DNA of 53,872 bases, taken from an uncultured bacterium (lineage in GTDB: Bacteria; Actinomycetota; Actinomycetes; S36-B12). Both the position numbers and the translations under genes were made by a program. The stretch spans positions 1 to 53,872 of the forward strand of contig CAINMH010000012.1 of NCBI GenBank assembly GCA_903850745.1, in the 5' to 3' direction. The notes under the pieces are model-generated. The model searched no databases and had not been told where the DNA came from. It worked only from the letters and a program-made list of their open reading frames with translations. The stretch's first letter is position 1, and the number at the start of each line of letters is the position of its first letter. Below are positions 35,282 through 44,490 of this stretch, one piece after another.

Positions 35282-38053
35282 GTGAGTCCCGCGGAGTTGC
35301 CGGAGCAGCAGGCGCGCGTAGTCATTGATCGACAGTTGGCTCAGGCCGGCTGGTTCGTGTGTGACCGCAAGGATGTGGATCTTGTCAACAATTCCGGGGT
35401 CGCTGTTCGGGAAGTACATCTTGGTGACGCCGGGCGGGCTGACTACCTCCTCTATGTTGATAAGCAATTGTGTGGCGTGATTGAGGCGAAGCCTGCAGGC
35501 ACCCCGCTCTCGGGTGTGCAATGGCAGACGCTGCGCTATGCCGAGGGCGTGCCGAAAGAGATGCTGGCCAACACGGTGCTGCGCGAGGGCTTGTTGCCGT
35601 TTCGTTTCGAGGCCAGTGGCACAGAGACTCGTTTCACTAACGGTTTCGACCCGGATGCGAAGGATCGTCGCCTGTTCTGCTTCCCGAGGCCCGAAACTCT
35701 GGCCCGATTCCTTCGTGACGCCGTAGCGCACCCTGATGCTCCGACGTGGCGCGGCAAGGTCCGCTCGATGCCTAACCTCGACGGCTACGACATGCGCCCT
35801 GCCTCGGCACGTTCGGTGCTCGCCATCGAGGAGTCCATGGCCCTGGGCAAGGGCGGGGATCGTTCACTCGTTCAAATGGCAACGGGTGCAGGCAAGACCC
35901 GCATGGCAGTGGCGGAGTGCTACCGGCTGCTGAAGTTCGCCGGCGTCAACCGAGTCCTGTTTCTTGTCGATCGGAACAATCTCGCTGACCAGACGCTGCG
36001 GGAGTTTCGCGACTGGACCACGCCAGATGATGGGCGCAAGTTCACGGAGTTGTACAACGTCGACAAGTTGACTTCCTCAGGCATGGTCGGGTCTAGCAAG
36101 GTCGTCATCTCCACGATCCAGCGTGTGTGGAGCGTGCTGCGCGGGCAAGAGGTGCCGGATGGCGATGACCCCAACATCGACGACTACATGCCCGATGCCC
36201 CAGTCGAGGTCCAGTACAACGACATCCTGCCCCCTGAGACGTTCGACTTCGTTATCGTCGACGAGGCCCACCGGTCGATCTATGGGCTATGGCGTGGAGT
36301 GGTGGAGTATTTCGACGCACACATCGTAGGCCTGACCGCGACACCGATGAAGCAGACCTTTGGTTTCTTCAACCAGAACCTCGTGGCTGAATACACCTAC
36401 CCCCAATCCGTAGCGGACGGTGTGAACGTTGACTTTGACGTGTACCGGATCAAGACACAGATTACCGATTCTGGATCGACTATCGAAGCCGGATCCGTCA
36501 TCCCGGTGATGAACAAACGCACCCGTGCGCAGCGCCTGGAAGCCATTGACGAGGACGTGCTTTATGTGGCCAGCGAGTTGGATCGCAAGGTCATGAGTAA
36601 GGACCAGATCCGCACAATACTGTCCACATTCCGCGACCGGCTATTCACTGAGATCTTCCCCGGCCGCTCCACCGTGCCCAAAACGTTGATCTTCGCCAAA
36701 GACGACAACCATGCTGAAGAGATCGTGAACCAGATCAAGGAAGTCTTCGGCAAAGGCAACGACTTCGTCGCCAAAATCACCTACAACGCCAAAGACCCCA
36801 AGACCCTGCTCCAACAGTTCCGCAACTCCCCGACACTACGCATCGCAGTCACCGTCGACATGATCGCCACCGGCACAGACGTCAAACCCATCGAATGCGT
36901 CATGTTCATGCGCGACGTTCGCTCAGCGGCCTACTTCGAGCAGATGAAAGGCCGCGGAGCCCGCACCATCGACAACGCCACCTTCCAAGCCCTCACCCCA
37001 GACGCGCAATCCAAAGACCTGTTCGTGATCGTTGATGCAGTTGGGGTCACCGAACACGATTTTGTCGACGCGGCACCCCTACAGCGCGACCGCAGCATCA
37101 CCTTGAAACAACTCCTCGACAGGGCCGCCAACTTCACCATCACCCCAGACGAAACCACGACCCTCGCCTCACGACTCGCACGACTAGAACGCCAAATGAC
37201 CCCCGCAGAGCGTGTAGAAGTCAACGCTGTCGCCAAGCAGCCCTTCAGTGCCATCCTCGCCGGACTCATCTCTGTGGCAGACCCAGACGTCATCGCCGAA
37301 CGCGTAGCCGAAACCACTACCAGCAGCCAACCGGCCAACGAAGAGACCGTGAGACGAGAAATCGTCGCCCGAGTCATCGAACCCATCGCCGGCAACGCAC
37401 CACTTCGCCAACGACTCCTTGAACTTCGGGCTACACACGACCTACTCATTGACGAAACGTCCAAAGACACCCTCATCGACGCCTCCGGCCACGTCGACAA
37501 AGACAAAGCAATCGCCATTGTCACCTCATGGCGCGACTACCTCGAAACCAACAAAGACGAAATCACCGCAATCCAAGCCATCTACGCCCAACCCAAACAT
37601 CCCAAGGTCGCCTACAACGAGCTCAAAGAACTCGCCGACCGCATCAACCGGCCACCCCGCAACTGGACCGTCGACGTCCTCTGGTCCGCATACGAGGCAC
37701 TCGATACTGGACGCGTCAAACACTCCGCACGCCACACCACCACAGACCTCGTAGCACTCATCCGCTACGCCATCGGCTTCGATAACGAACTCGTGCCCTA
37801 CGCCAGCACTATCGAACAACGCTGGACCAACTGGCTCGCACAACAAGCCCAAGCTGGAACCAAATTCACCGACACCGAAATCTGGTGGCTAGAGAACATC
37901 AAAAACGTTGTCATTCAATCCGGCACCTTCCACATTCAAGACCTCGAATACTCACCCTTCACCGAACGCGGAGGAGCCGACGGAGCAGCACGAGACCTCG
38001 GCCCCCACGTCGCAAACACAATCGAAGGCCTCCGAGAGCAGCTCACCGCATGA
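35282..38053 (+). CDS. hsdR: Type I restriction-modification system, restriction (R) subunit
   Basis: QMATGAGKTRMAVAECYRLL; FDFVIVDEAHRSIYGLW; GLTATPMKQTFGFFNQNLVAEYTYPQSVADGVNVDFDVYRI; N-terminal nuclease-like YLLYVDKQLCGVIEAKPAG. Confidence 0.95.
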   Translation: MSPAELPEQQARVVIDRQLAQAGWFVCDRKDVDLVNNSGVAVREVHLGDAGRADYLLYVDKQLCGVIEAKPAGTPLSGVQWQTLRYAEGVPKEMLANTVLREGLLPFRFEASGTETRFTNGFDPDAKDRRLFCFPRPETLARFLRDAVAHPDAPTWRGKVRSMPNLDGYDMRPASARSVLAIEESMALGKGGDRSLVQMATGAGKTRMAVAECYRLLKFAGVNRVLFLVDRNNLADQTLREFRDWTTPDDGRKFTELYNVDKLTSSGMVGSSKVVISTIQRVWSVLRGQEVPDGDDPNIDDYMPDAPVEVQYNDILPPETFDFVIVDEAHRSIYGLWRGVVEYFDAHIVGLTATPMKQTFGFFNQNLVAEYTYPQSVADGVNVDFDVYRIKTQITDSGSTIEAGSVIPVMNKRTRAQRLEAIDEDVLYVASELDRKVMSKDQIRTILSTFRDRLFTEIFPGRSTVPKTLIFAKDDNHAEEIVNQIKEVFGKGNDFVAKITYNAKDPKTLLQQFRNSPTLRIAVTVDMIATGTDVKPIECVMFMRDVRSAAYFEQMKGRGARTIDNATFQALTPDAQSKDLFVIVDAVGVTEHDFVDAAPLQRDRSITLKQLLDRAANFTITPDETTTLASRLARLERQMTPAERVEVNAVAKQPFSAILAGLISVADPDVIAERVAETTTSSQPANEETVRREIVARVIEPIAGNAPLRQRLLELRATHDLLIDETSKDTLIDASGHVDKDKAIAIVTSWRDYLETNKDEITAIQAIYAQPKHPKVAYNELKELADRINRPPRNWTVDVLWSAYEALDTGRVKHSARHTTTDLVALIRYAIGFDNELVPYASTIEQRWTNWLAQQAQAGTKFTDTEIWWLENIKNVVIQSGTFHIQDLEYSPFTERGGADGAARDLGPHVANTIEGLREQLTA

Positions 38054-39285
38054 GTGAATTGCCTCCAAGCTGGAGGAGTGTTCAGTTGCGCGAAGTGTGC
38101 GCCCCCGTAAAGAAGGTGGATCCACTTGAACTTGGACTGGAGTCCTTTCGATACATCGACATCAGTGCCATCGATCCCGATCGAATGGCCATTGTCGAAC
38201 CTCAGCGCTTGCTAGCAGAGGCGGCCCCGGGTCGAGCACGTCAACCTGTGCGGTCTGGCGATTCTCTCTTCTCAACCGTGCGTCCCTATCTCAAGAAGAT
38301 CGCCTACGTTGGAGACGATCTACATGGCGCGATAGCGTCTACAGGCTTCTGCGTCCTACGCCCGCTCGTCGATCGCGTAGATCCGCGCTTTTTGTTCCAT
38401 TACCTTGGCAGCTCGTCCCTGATGAGTCAGGTCCTACCGAAACAGCGAGGGGTGAGTTACCCAGCTGTGCGAGATACAGATGTGCTTTCTGCCGGGATCC
38501 CCCTACCCCCATTAGAGGAGCAGCGGCGCATCGTCGCAATCCTCGAAGACCACCTCAGCCACCTCGACGCAGCTTCGAGAGGCATAGATTGGGCAGGGGA
38601 ACGCGCCGAAGCCTTGAGAAGCTCGGTGATTCGAGAGGTACTTTTAAGCAAAGGGAACGATGGGAAGCCGTTTGTGCGGAGATTCCTTGGCGATCTTGCG
38701 GAAGTGATTAATGGTGACCGTGGAAGTAACTACCCATCGCGGGATGCATACGTTTCGCAGGGCATTCCATTCGTAAATGCTGGACATCTAAAGGGCGGGC
38801 GTATCATAGAAGCAGACCTTAATTACATCACTCAGGAGCGATTCGATCTTCTCTCCAATGGGAAGATTCAGCGAGGAGACGTCCTTTTTTGCCTTCGCGG
38901 ATCTCTCGGAAAGGCTGCCCTCAACACGGAAATGTGCCCGGGAGCGATTGCATCCTCTCTAGCAATTGTTCGTGCAAAGGGTGAGCTAGTTCCCGAGTTC
39001 CTCTTGCTTTACTTCCAAAGTGAACTGTCTGACCAAGAAATTAGAAAATACGACAATGGCACAGCGCAACCAAATCTTTCCGCAGCCGATCTGCGCAAGT
39101 TTTTGGTACCAGTGCCGCCGCTCGCAGTGCAGCTTGAATTGGTAGCTCGAGCCCAATTTCTGCTATCGAAAGCAGAGGTTGCCATTGAGTCTTCCGCCAA
39201 GTTACTGAGGCTTGCCACTGCTTTGCGGCGATGTGTTCTGCGATCGGCCTTCTCGGGCCAACTCACTGGAGGTGCTCGTGTCTAA
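38050..39285 (+). CDS. hsdS: Type I restriction-modification system, specificity (S) subunit
   Basis: ATGA overlap with hsdR; two TRD-like halves with IPLPPLEEQRRIVAILEDHLSHLDAA and VPVPPLAVQLELVARAQFLLSKAE spacer helices. Confidence 0.92.
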   Translation: MSELPPSWRSVQLREVCAPVKKVDPLELGLESFRYIDISAIDPDRMAIVEPQRLLAEAAPGRARQPVRSGDSLFSTVRPYLKKIAYVGDDLHGAIASTGFCVLRPLVDRVDPRFLFHYLGSSSLMSQVLPKQRGVSYPAVRDTDVLSAGIPLPPLEEQRRIVAILEDHLSHLDAASRGIDWAGERAEALRSSVIREVLLSKGNDGKPFVRRFLGDLAEVINGDRGSNYPSRDAYVSQGIPFVNAGHLKGGRIIEADLNYITQERFDLLSNGKIQRGDVLFCLRGSLGKAALNTEMCPGAIASSLAIVRAKGELVPEFLLLYFQSELSDQEIRKYDNGTAQPNLSAADLRKFLVPVPPLAVQLELVARAQFLLSKAEVAIESSAKLLRLATALRRCVLRSAFSGQLTGGARV

Positions 39286-40756
39286 TTCACGTCAACTTGT
39301 CGATAAGTTGTGGTCCTATTGCAATGTTCTGCGTGATGATGGCGTGGGAACGATTGACTACACGGAGCAGTTGACATATTTGCTGTTTCTGAAGATGGCG
39401 CATGAGCGTGAGACTCGTACGCTGAATCCGGAGCGAATTGTTCCGAAGGATTGTTCGTGGCAGCGACTCCTTGATGCAGACGGTGACGAACTTGAGCGCA
39501 CTTATCGGCACATCCTTGAGAAGTTGGGCCGCGAGCAGGGAACGCTGGGTGTCATTTTTCGCAAGGCCCAGAACAAGATTCAGGACCCGGCCAAACTCAA
39601 GCGCCTCATCGTGGATCTGATTGACAAAGAGAACTGGTCTGCTTCTGGTGTCGATATCAAGGGCGACGCGTATGAGGAGTTGTTGCAGAAGGGCGCTGAA
39701 GACCTCAAGTCTGGTGCGGGTCAGTACTTCACTCCGAGAGCGCTCATCCATGCCATGGTCGACGTCATTCAGCCCACGGTGAAGGACTCTGTGTGTGACC
39801 CGGCCTGTGGCACGGGTGGCTTCTTACTAGTGGCGCACGAGTACGCGAGTCAGACAGCGACCAAGATGACTCCGGATCAGCGCACCCATCTGCGTGACAC
39901 GTTTGTCCACGGTGTGGAACTGGTTGATGGCACTGCTCGTTTGGCGGCGATGAACATGCTGCTCCACGGCATCGGCACCCCAGATGGGCAGAGCCTCGTA
40001 GAGGTCAAGGATGCTCTCACTGCGGATTCGGGCAGGCGCTACTCCGTGGTGCTCGCCAATCCTCCCTTCGGCACCAAGTCGAGTGTGAAGATGATCGGGG
40101 CTGACGGCAAAGAAACTGCCGGCAACCTAGAGATCGTGCGCGATGACTTCTGGGTCACGACATCCAACAAGCAACTTAACTTCGTGCAGCACATCAAGAC
40201 CATTCTCGACATGAATGGTCGTGCTGCCGTGGTCTTGCCCGACAATGTCCTGTTCGAGGGTGGGGCAGGGGAGACTCTGCGTCGGAGACTGCTCAAGGAA
40301 TTCGATTTGCACACTCTTCTGCGCCTACCCACGGGCATCTTCTACGCCGGTGGTGTAAAGGCCAACGTGCTGTTCTTCGACAAGAAGCCCGCATCTGAGA
40401 CACCCTGGACCAGAGCCCTATGGATCTACGACTTCCGGACAAACGAGCACTTCACCATGAAGCAGAACCCTCTGCGCCGCGAACACCTGCAGGACTTCGT
40501 GGACTCCTACAAGCCCGGCAAGCGCGACCAGCGCGTGGAGTCCGAGCGATTCAAGCCGTTTGCCTATGAAGAGCTAATGGCCAGAGATAAGGCCAACCTC
40601 GATATCATCTGGCTCAAAGACGACTCCCTCGAAGACGCCGAAAACCTTCCGGCCCCCGAGATCATCGCTCAAGAAATCATCGAAGAGTTGCAGGCTGCCC
40701 TCAATGAGTTCCAAGCGATCGCCGACGCACTGACAGGAAGCACTGAAACGAAGTGA
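39278..40756 (+). CDS. hsdM: Type I restriction-modification system, methyltransferase (M) subunit
   Basis: GQYFTPRALIHAMVDVIQPTVKDSVCDPACGTGGFLL; VVLANPPFGTKSS (NPPF). Confidence 0.95.
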   Translation: MSNSRQLVDKLWSYCNVLRDDGVGTIDYTEQLTYLLFLKMAHERETRTLNPERIVPKDCSWQRLLDADGDELERTYRHILEKLGREQGTLGVIFRKAQNKIQDPAKLKRLIVDLIDKENWSASGVDIKGDAYEELLQKGAEDLKSGAGQYFTPRALIHAMVDVIQPTVKDSVCDPACGTGGFLLVAHEYASQTATKMTPDQRTHLRDTFVHGVELVDGTARLAAMNMLLHGIGTPDGQSLVEVKDALTADSGRRYSVVLANPPFGTKSSVKMIGADGKETAGNLEIVRDDFWVTTSNKQLNFVQHIKTILDMNGRAAVVLPDNVLFEGGAGETLRRRLLKEFDLHTLLRLPTGIFYAGGVKANVLFFDKKPASETPWTRALWIYDFRTNEHFTMKQNPLRREHLQDFVDSYKPGKRDQRVESERFKPFAYEELMARDKANLDIIWLKDDSLEDAENLPAPEIIAQEIIEELQAALNEFQAIADALTGSTETK

Positions 40757-40759
40757 AGC

Positions 40760-41782
40760 ATGAACCGATCAGGGGACCTCATGACAAGTAGCAGCGAGAA
40801 CGTTAATGATGCGGGCTGGGAAGCCTTCAACGTCTGGATCAGTGGTCAGACACTCAAGTCCGTACCCGTGCCCGGCTACCTGCCAGAGGCACACAGGACC
40901 GGACTAGACACGATCTACCGTCAACTGGCTGATGACGCATGGATCGCAAGCGGGAAAATGGGGGCGACAGTTCGTGCCATCGCCGCCGAGCCCGAAATCT
41001 CACGGCAAGAATTGACGGAAACTGTTTTCCACGGCAACTCTGGGTACTCCCTCCAGTTGACGTGGCCACTCGTCTCGATTTTCGCGGCGCAAATGCCCCG
41101 GAGAATTGCGACATCCACAGCGCAGGCCTATGCAGGTTGGATTGACCGAATCCGTCGTATCGCCATAGGCGGAATTAGTGGCGAAGAGGCGCTGGCGGTT
41201 GAGGCAATTCTTGACTTGGTCAGTGACGCGTATCTGCAGGCTGTCGGCCAGCACTCCTCAGAGGGAACGGAGATCGTGCGCGTTGCTGAAGGCGCGACGG
41301 AGCGCCTTGATACAAACCAGCCGGGCATCTACGTCTTCACGACCCCTACTTATCTGGCATACCCGCCGTTTGGCTGGAATACGGATGACATCTCCCGTCA
41401 CGACTTCCGCTATCTCAAGACCGGAAGCACGTCAGTGGACGTGACGGGAAGAATTCAGGCGGAGATTCGTCGTCAAACGGGCTTGCCTGAGCCCTATGTC
41501 GTCGTCGCAACGTTCCGAGGTGTAACCCCAAATGCCGATTACTTGGCGATTGAACGATCCATCCATCTAATCCTCGGGGAAGCCCGCCATGGTCCGGAAG
41601 AGGATGGCACCAGACGCGGATCTGCTCGAGGTGCCGGCACGGAGTGGTTCATCACTCGCCTTCCCCTGCTTGTTGTGATTGCCCAGAGTCTTGGGCTTGA
41701 GTTGTCGATGGATGCGGAGTTCAAGACCAAGATCAACAACATGTTTGAAGAGTGCGACCTTCCAAACTGGCTTTTCTCCTGA
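40760..41782 (+). CDS. Protein with C-terminal GIY-YIG/T5orf172-like domain, linked to type I R-M operon
   Basis: GIYVFTTPTYLAYPPFG...FRYLKTGSTSVDVTGRIQAEIRRQTGLPEPYVVVATFRG...LAIERSIHLILGEARHG...GAGTEWFITRLPLLVVIAQSLGL; starts 3 bp after hsdM stop. Confidence 0.6.
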   Translation: MNRSGDLMTSSSENVNDAGWEAFNVWISGQTLKSVPVPGYLPEAHRTGLDTIYRQLADDAWIASGKMGATVRAIAAEPEISRQELTETVFHGNSGYSLQLTWPLVSIFAAQMPRRIATSTAQAYAGWIDRIRRIAIGGISGEEALAVEAILDLVSDAYLQAVGQHSSEGTEIVRVAEGATERLDTNQPGIYVFTTPTYLAYPPFGWNTDDISRHDFRYLKTGSTSVDVTGRIQAEIRRQTGLPEPYVVVATFRGVTPNADYLAIERSIHLILGEARHGPEEDGTRRGSARGAGTEWFITRLPLLVVIAQSLGLELSMDAEFKTKINNMFEECDLPNWLFS

Positions 41783-41893
41783 GACGACTGGTTCCGGCAC
41801 AAACAGACGCCGTGTCGCACCGAAGTCTTTGCACTCGAGTGCTCCGAGGGTGACTGTGTTCGCTAGCGAACAGAGCCCCGCGCTACTGCAGAG

Positions 41894-44449
41894 CTAGTCG
41901 GTGATGGCGAGCGTTGCTTTTGTTTCGATCGATCCTTCTGACTCGGTCCACGTCACGGTCTTGATACGGCCCACTGCGTTTAGGTCACCCGCTGCTGTTT
42001 GAAGTCGCTTGATTGTTGCCGCAGGCGCGCTCACTGTTAGGGATTCGATCTCGGCCTTCATGCTGACCTTCGCTTCGCTCTTTGCGCGGCGCACGCTCGA
42101 CAACACCACGGCGAGGTCAGCGATCAGCGCTGGGTCGCCATCTGCGGCCAGTACGCGAATCTCTGCTGCATTCGGCCACGCCGCGCGATGGATTGAGCCT
42201 TCTTGCCACCACGACCACACCTCTTCGGTCACGAATGGCGTGAACGGCGCGAAGAGGCGGAGCATTACGGATAGTGCGGTTGCGAGAGTTGCTTGAGCTG
42301 ATGCTGCAGCTGCTTCGCCTTGGCCGCCGTACGCACGGTCTTTGACGAGCTCGACGTGGTCGTCGGTGAAGGACCAGAAGAATTCTTCGGCGAGTTCGAG
42401 CGCGCGGGCGTAGTTGTAGTCCTCGAAGGCGGCTGTGCAAGCCTCGACGCGATCAGCGAGGAGGGCGAGCAGCGCACGGTCAAGAGGCTCAGTAATTGCG
42501 GTTGCGCTTTCCTGTGAGCCCAAGCCGAGAACGAACTTCGAGGCGTTGAGGATTTTGATCGACAGGCGTCGACCGATCTTCATTTGGCCCACATCAAACG
42601 CGGTGTCGGTGCCGGGGCGACCGCTCGCGGCCCAGTAGCGCACGGCGTCGGAGCCGTGCTCTTCGAGCAGATCAAGTGGGGTGACGACATTGCCCTTGGA
42701 CTTGCTCATCTTCTTGCGGTCGGGGTCGAGGATCCAGCCCGAGATCGCTGCGTTCGACCACGGCACCTCGTCAAACTCCAAGTGCGAGCGCACGACGGTC
42801 GAGAACAGCCAGGTGCGAATGATCTCGTGTGCCTGTGGGCGCACGTCCATCGGAAACACGCGTGCCCACAGATCGGGGTCACGCTCCCAGCCGCCGGCGA
42901 TCTCCGGCGTGAGCGAACTGGTCGCCCACGTGTCCATGATGTCGGGGTCGGCCATGAAGCCATTGGCCTGTCCGCGCTGTGACTCGGTATAGCCATCGGG
43001 CGTATCCGAAGACGGATCGACCGGCAGGCGCGACTCGTCGGGCACGAGCGGGTTGTCATAAACGGGCAGCCCATCGGCGTCGAGTGGGTACCACAGCGGG
43101 ATCGGCACACCGAAGAACCGCTGGCGCGAAATCAGCCAGTCACCATTAAGTCCTTCGACCCAGTTGTCGTAGCGCACCGCCATGTGCGGGGGATGCCACT
43201 TCAACTCACTACCGCGTGCGAGCAGCTTGGCGCGCAACTCCTTGCCGCGCCCGCCGTTGGTGATGTACCACTGCCGCGTGGTCACGATCTCGAGTGGCTT
43301 GTCGCCCTTCTCGAAGAACTTCACCTGGTGTGTGATCGGGCGTGGGTCGCCGACCATGTCGCCTGATGCGGTGAGCAACTCGACCATGCGGGCCTTGGCC
43401 GTGAATGTCGTGGCGCGAGCGATTGAGGCGTAGGCCTCTTGGCCCGCCGGCGTCGTGATCCACTCCGGCGTCTCTTGGAGGATGCGCCCGTCCCAGCCGA
43501 TGATGGGCCGCGTTGCGAGCTGCAACTCGCGCCACCACGTCACGTCGGTTGTGTCGCCGAAGGTGCAGATCATCGCGATGCCCGAGCCCTTTTCGGGGTC
43601 CGCGAGTGTGTGCGCAACCACCGGCACCTCGACACCAAAGATCGGCGTCGTCACCGTGGTGCCAAACAGCGGCTGGTAGCGCTCGTCATCAGGATGCGCC
43701 ACGAGCGCCACGCACGCCGCGATCAACTCCGGCCGCGTGGTCTCGATGAAGACGGTCTCGCCGTTTGGCTGCGTGAACCCGATGCGGTGGTAGGCACCCG
43801 GCATCTCGCGGTCCTCGAGCTCGGCCTGTGCGACCGCGGTGCGGAAGGTGACGTCCCACAGCGTGGGCGCCTCAGACATATAGGCCTCACCGCGCGCGAG
43901 GTTGCGCAGGAATGCTCGCTGCGACGCAGTCTGCGCATTGGCCCCGATGGTCTGATAGGTCTGCGTCCAGTCAACGCTCAACCCGAGTCGGCGCCACAAC
44001 TCCTCGAACACGACCTCGTCCTGCGTGGTCAACTCTTCGCACAGCGCGACGAAGTTGCGGCGCGAGATGGGGATCTGGTTCTTCGCATCCGGTGTCTCGG
44101 GCGCTGTGAAGTTGGGGTCAAAGGGCAGCGACGGATCGCAGCGCACGCCGTAGTAGTTCTGCACCCGGCGCTCGGTCGGCAGGCCGTTGTCGTCCCAGCC
44201 CATCGGATAGAAGACCTCGAGCCCGCGCATGCGCTTATAGCGGGCCATGCAGTCGGTGTGCGTATAAGAGAAGACGTGACCCACATGCAGTGACCCCGAC
44301 ACGGTCGGCGGGGGAGTGTCGATGGAGTAGACCTGCTCGCGGGTCTTGGACCGGTCGAAGCGGTAGACCCCCGACTCCTCCCACGCATCAGCCCAACGCT
44401 GCTCGAGGCCAGCGATCGTGGGCGTCTCTGGGATCCGGGGAGTGGTCAC
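41894..44449 (-). CDS. valS: Valine--tRNA ligase
   Basis: PPPTVSGSLHVGHVFSYTHTDCMARYKRMRG (HxGH-like) and DPDRKKMSKSKGNVVTP (KMSKS); GTG start at 44449 preferred over the ORF-track start. Confidence 0.97.
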   Translation of the reverse strand: MTTPRIPETPTIAGLEQRWADAWEESGVYRFDRSKTREQVYSIDTPPPTVSGSLHVGHVFSYTHTDCMARYKRMRGLEVFYPMGWDDNGLPTERRVQNYYGVRCDPSLPFDPNFTAPETPDAKNQIPISRRNFVALCEELTTQDEVVFEELWRRLGLSVDWTQTYQTIGANAQTASQRAFLRNLARGEAYMSEAPTLWDVTFRTAVAQAELEDREMPGAYHRIGFTQPNGETVFIETTRPELIAACVALVAHPDDERYQPLFGTTVTTPIFGVEVPVVAHTLADPEKGSGIAMICTFGDTTDVTWWRELQLATRPIIGWDGRILQETPEWITTPAGQEAYASIARATTFTAKARMVELLTASGDMVGDPRPITHQVKFFEKGDKPLEIVTTRQWYITNGGRGKELRAKLLARGSELKWHPPHMAVRYDNWVEGLNGDWLISRQRFFGVPIPLWYPLDADGLPVYDNPLVPDESRLPVDPSSDTPDGYTESQRGQANGFMADPDIMDTWATSSLTPEIAGGWERDPDLWARVFPMDVRPQAHEIIRTWLFSTVVRSHLEFDEVPWSNAAISGWILDPDRKKMSKSKGNVVTPLDLLEEHGSDAVRYWAASGRPGTDTAFDVGQMKIGRRLSIKILNASKFVLGLGSQESATAITEPLDRALLALLADRVEACTAAFEDYNYARALELAEEFFWSFTDDHVELVKDRAYGGQGEAAAASAQATLATALSVMLRLFAPFTPFVTEEVWSWWQEGSIHRAAWPNAAEIRVLAADGDPALIADLAVVLSSVRRAKSEAKVSMKAEIESLTVSAPAATIKRLQTAAGDLNAVGRIKTVTWTESEGSIETKATLAITD

Positions 44450-44490
44450 GGTGGTCAATCCTAGGAGGGCGGAGGCTTTAGGGTTCAGGC

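Noticed and set aside
36931-37852. Several long minus-strand ORFs opposite the 3' half of hsdR
   Set aside because: Produced by the A/C-rich bias of the coding strand; no domain logic
43439-44293. 284-aa plus-strand ORF opposite valS
   Set aside because: Shadow ORF in high-GC coding sequence, no recognisable domain
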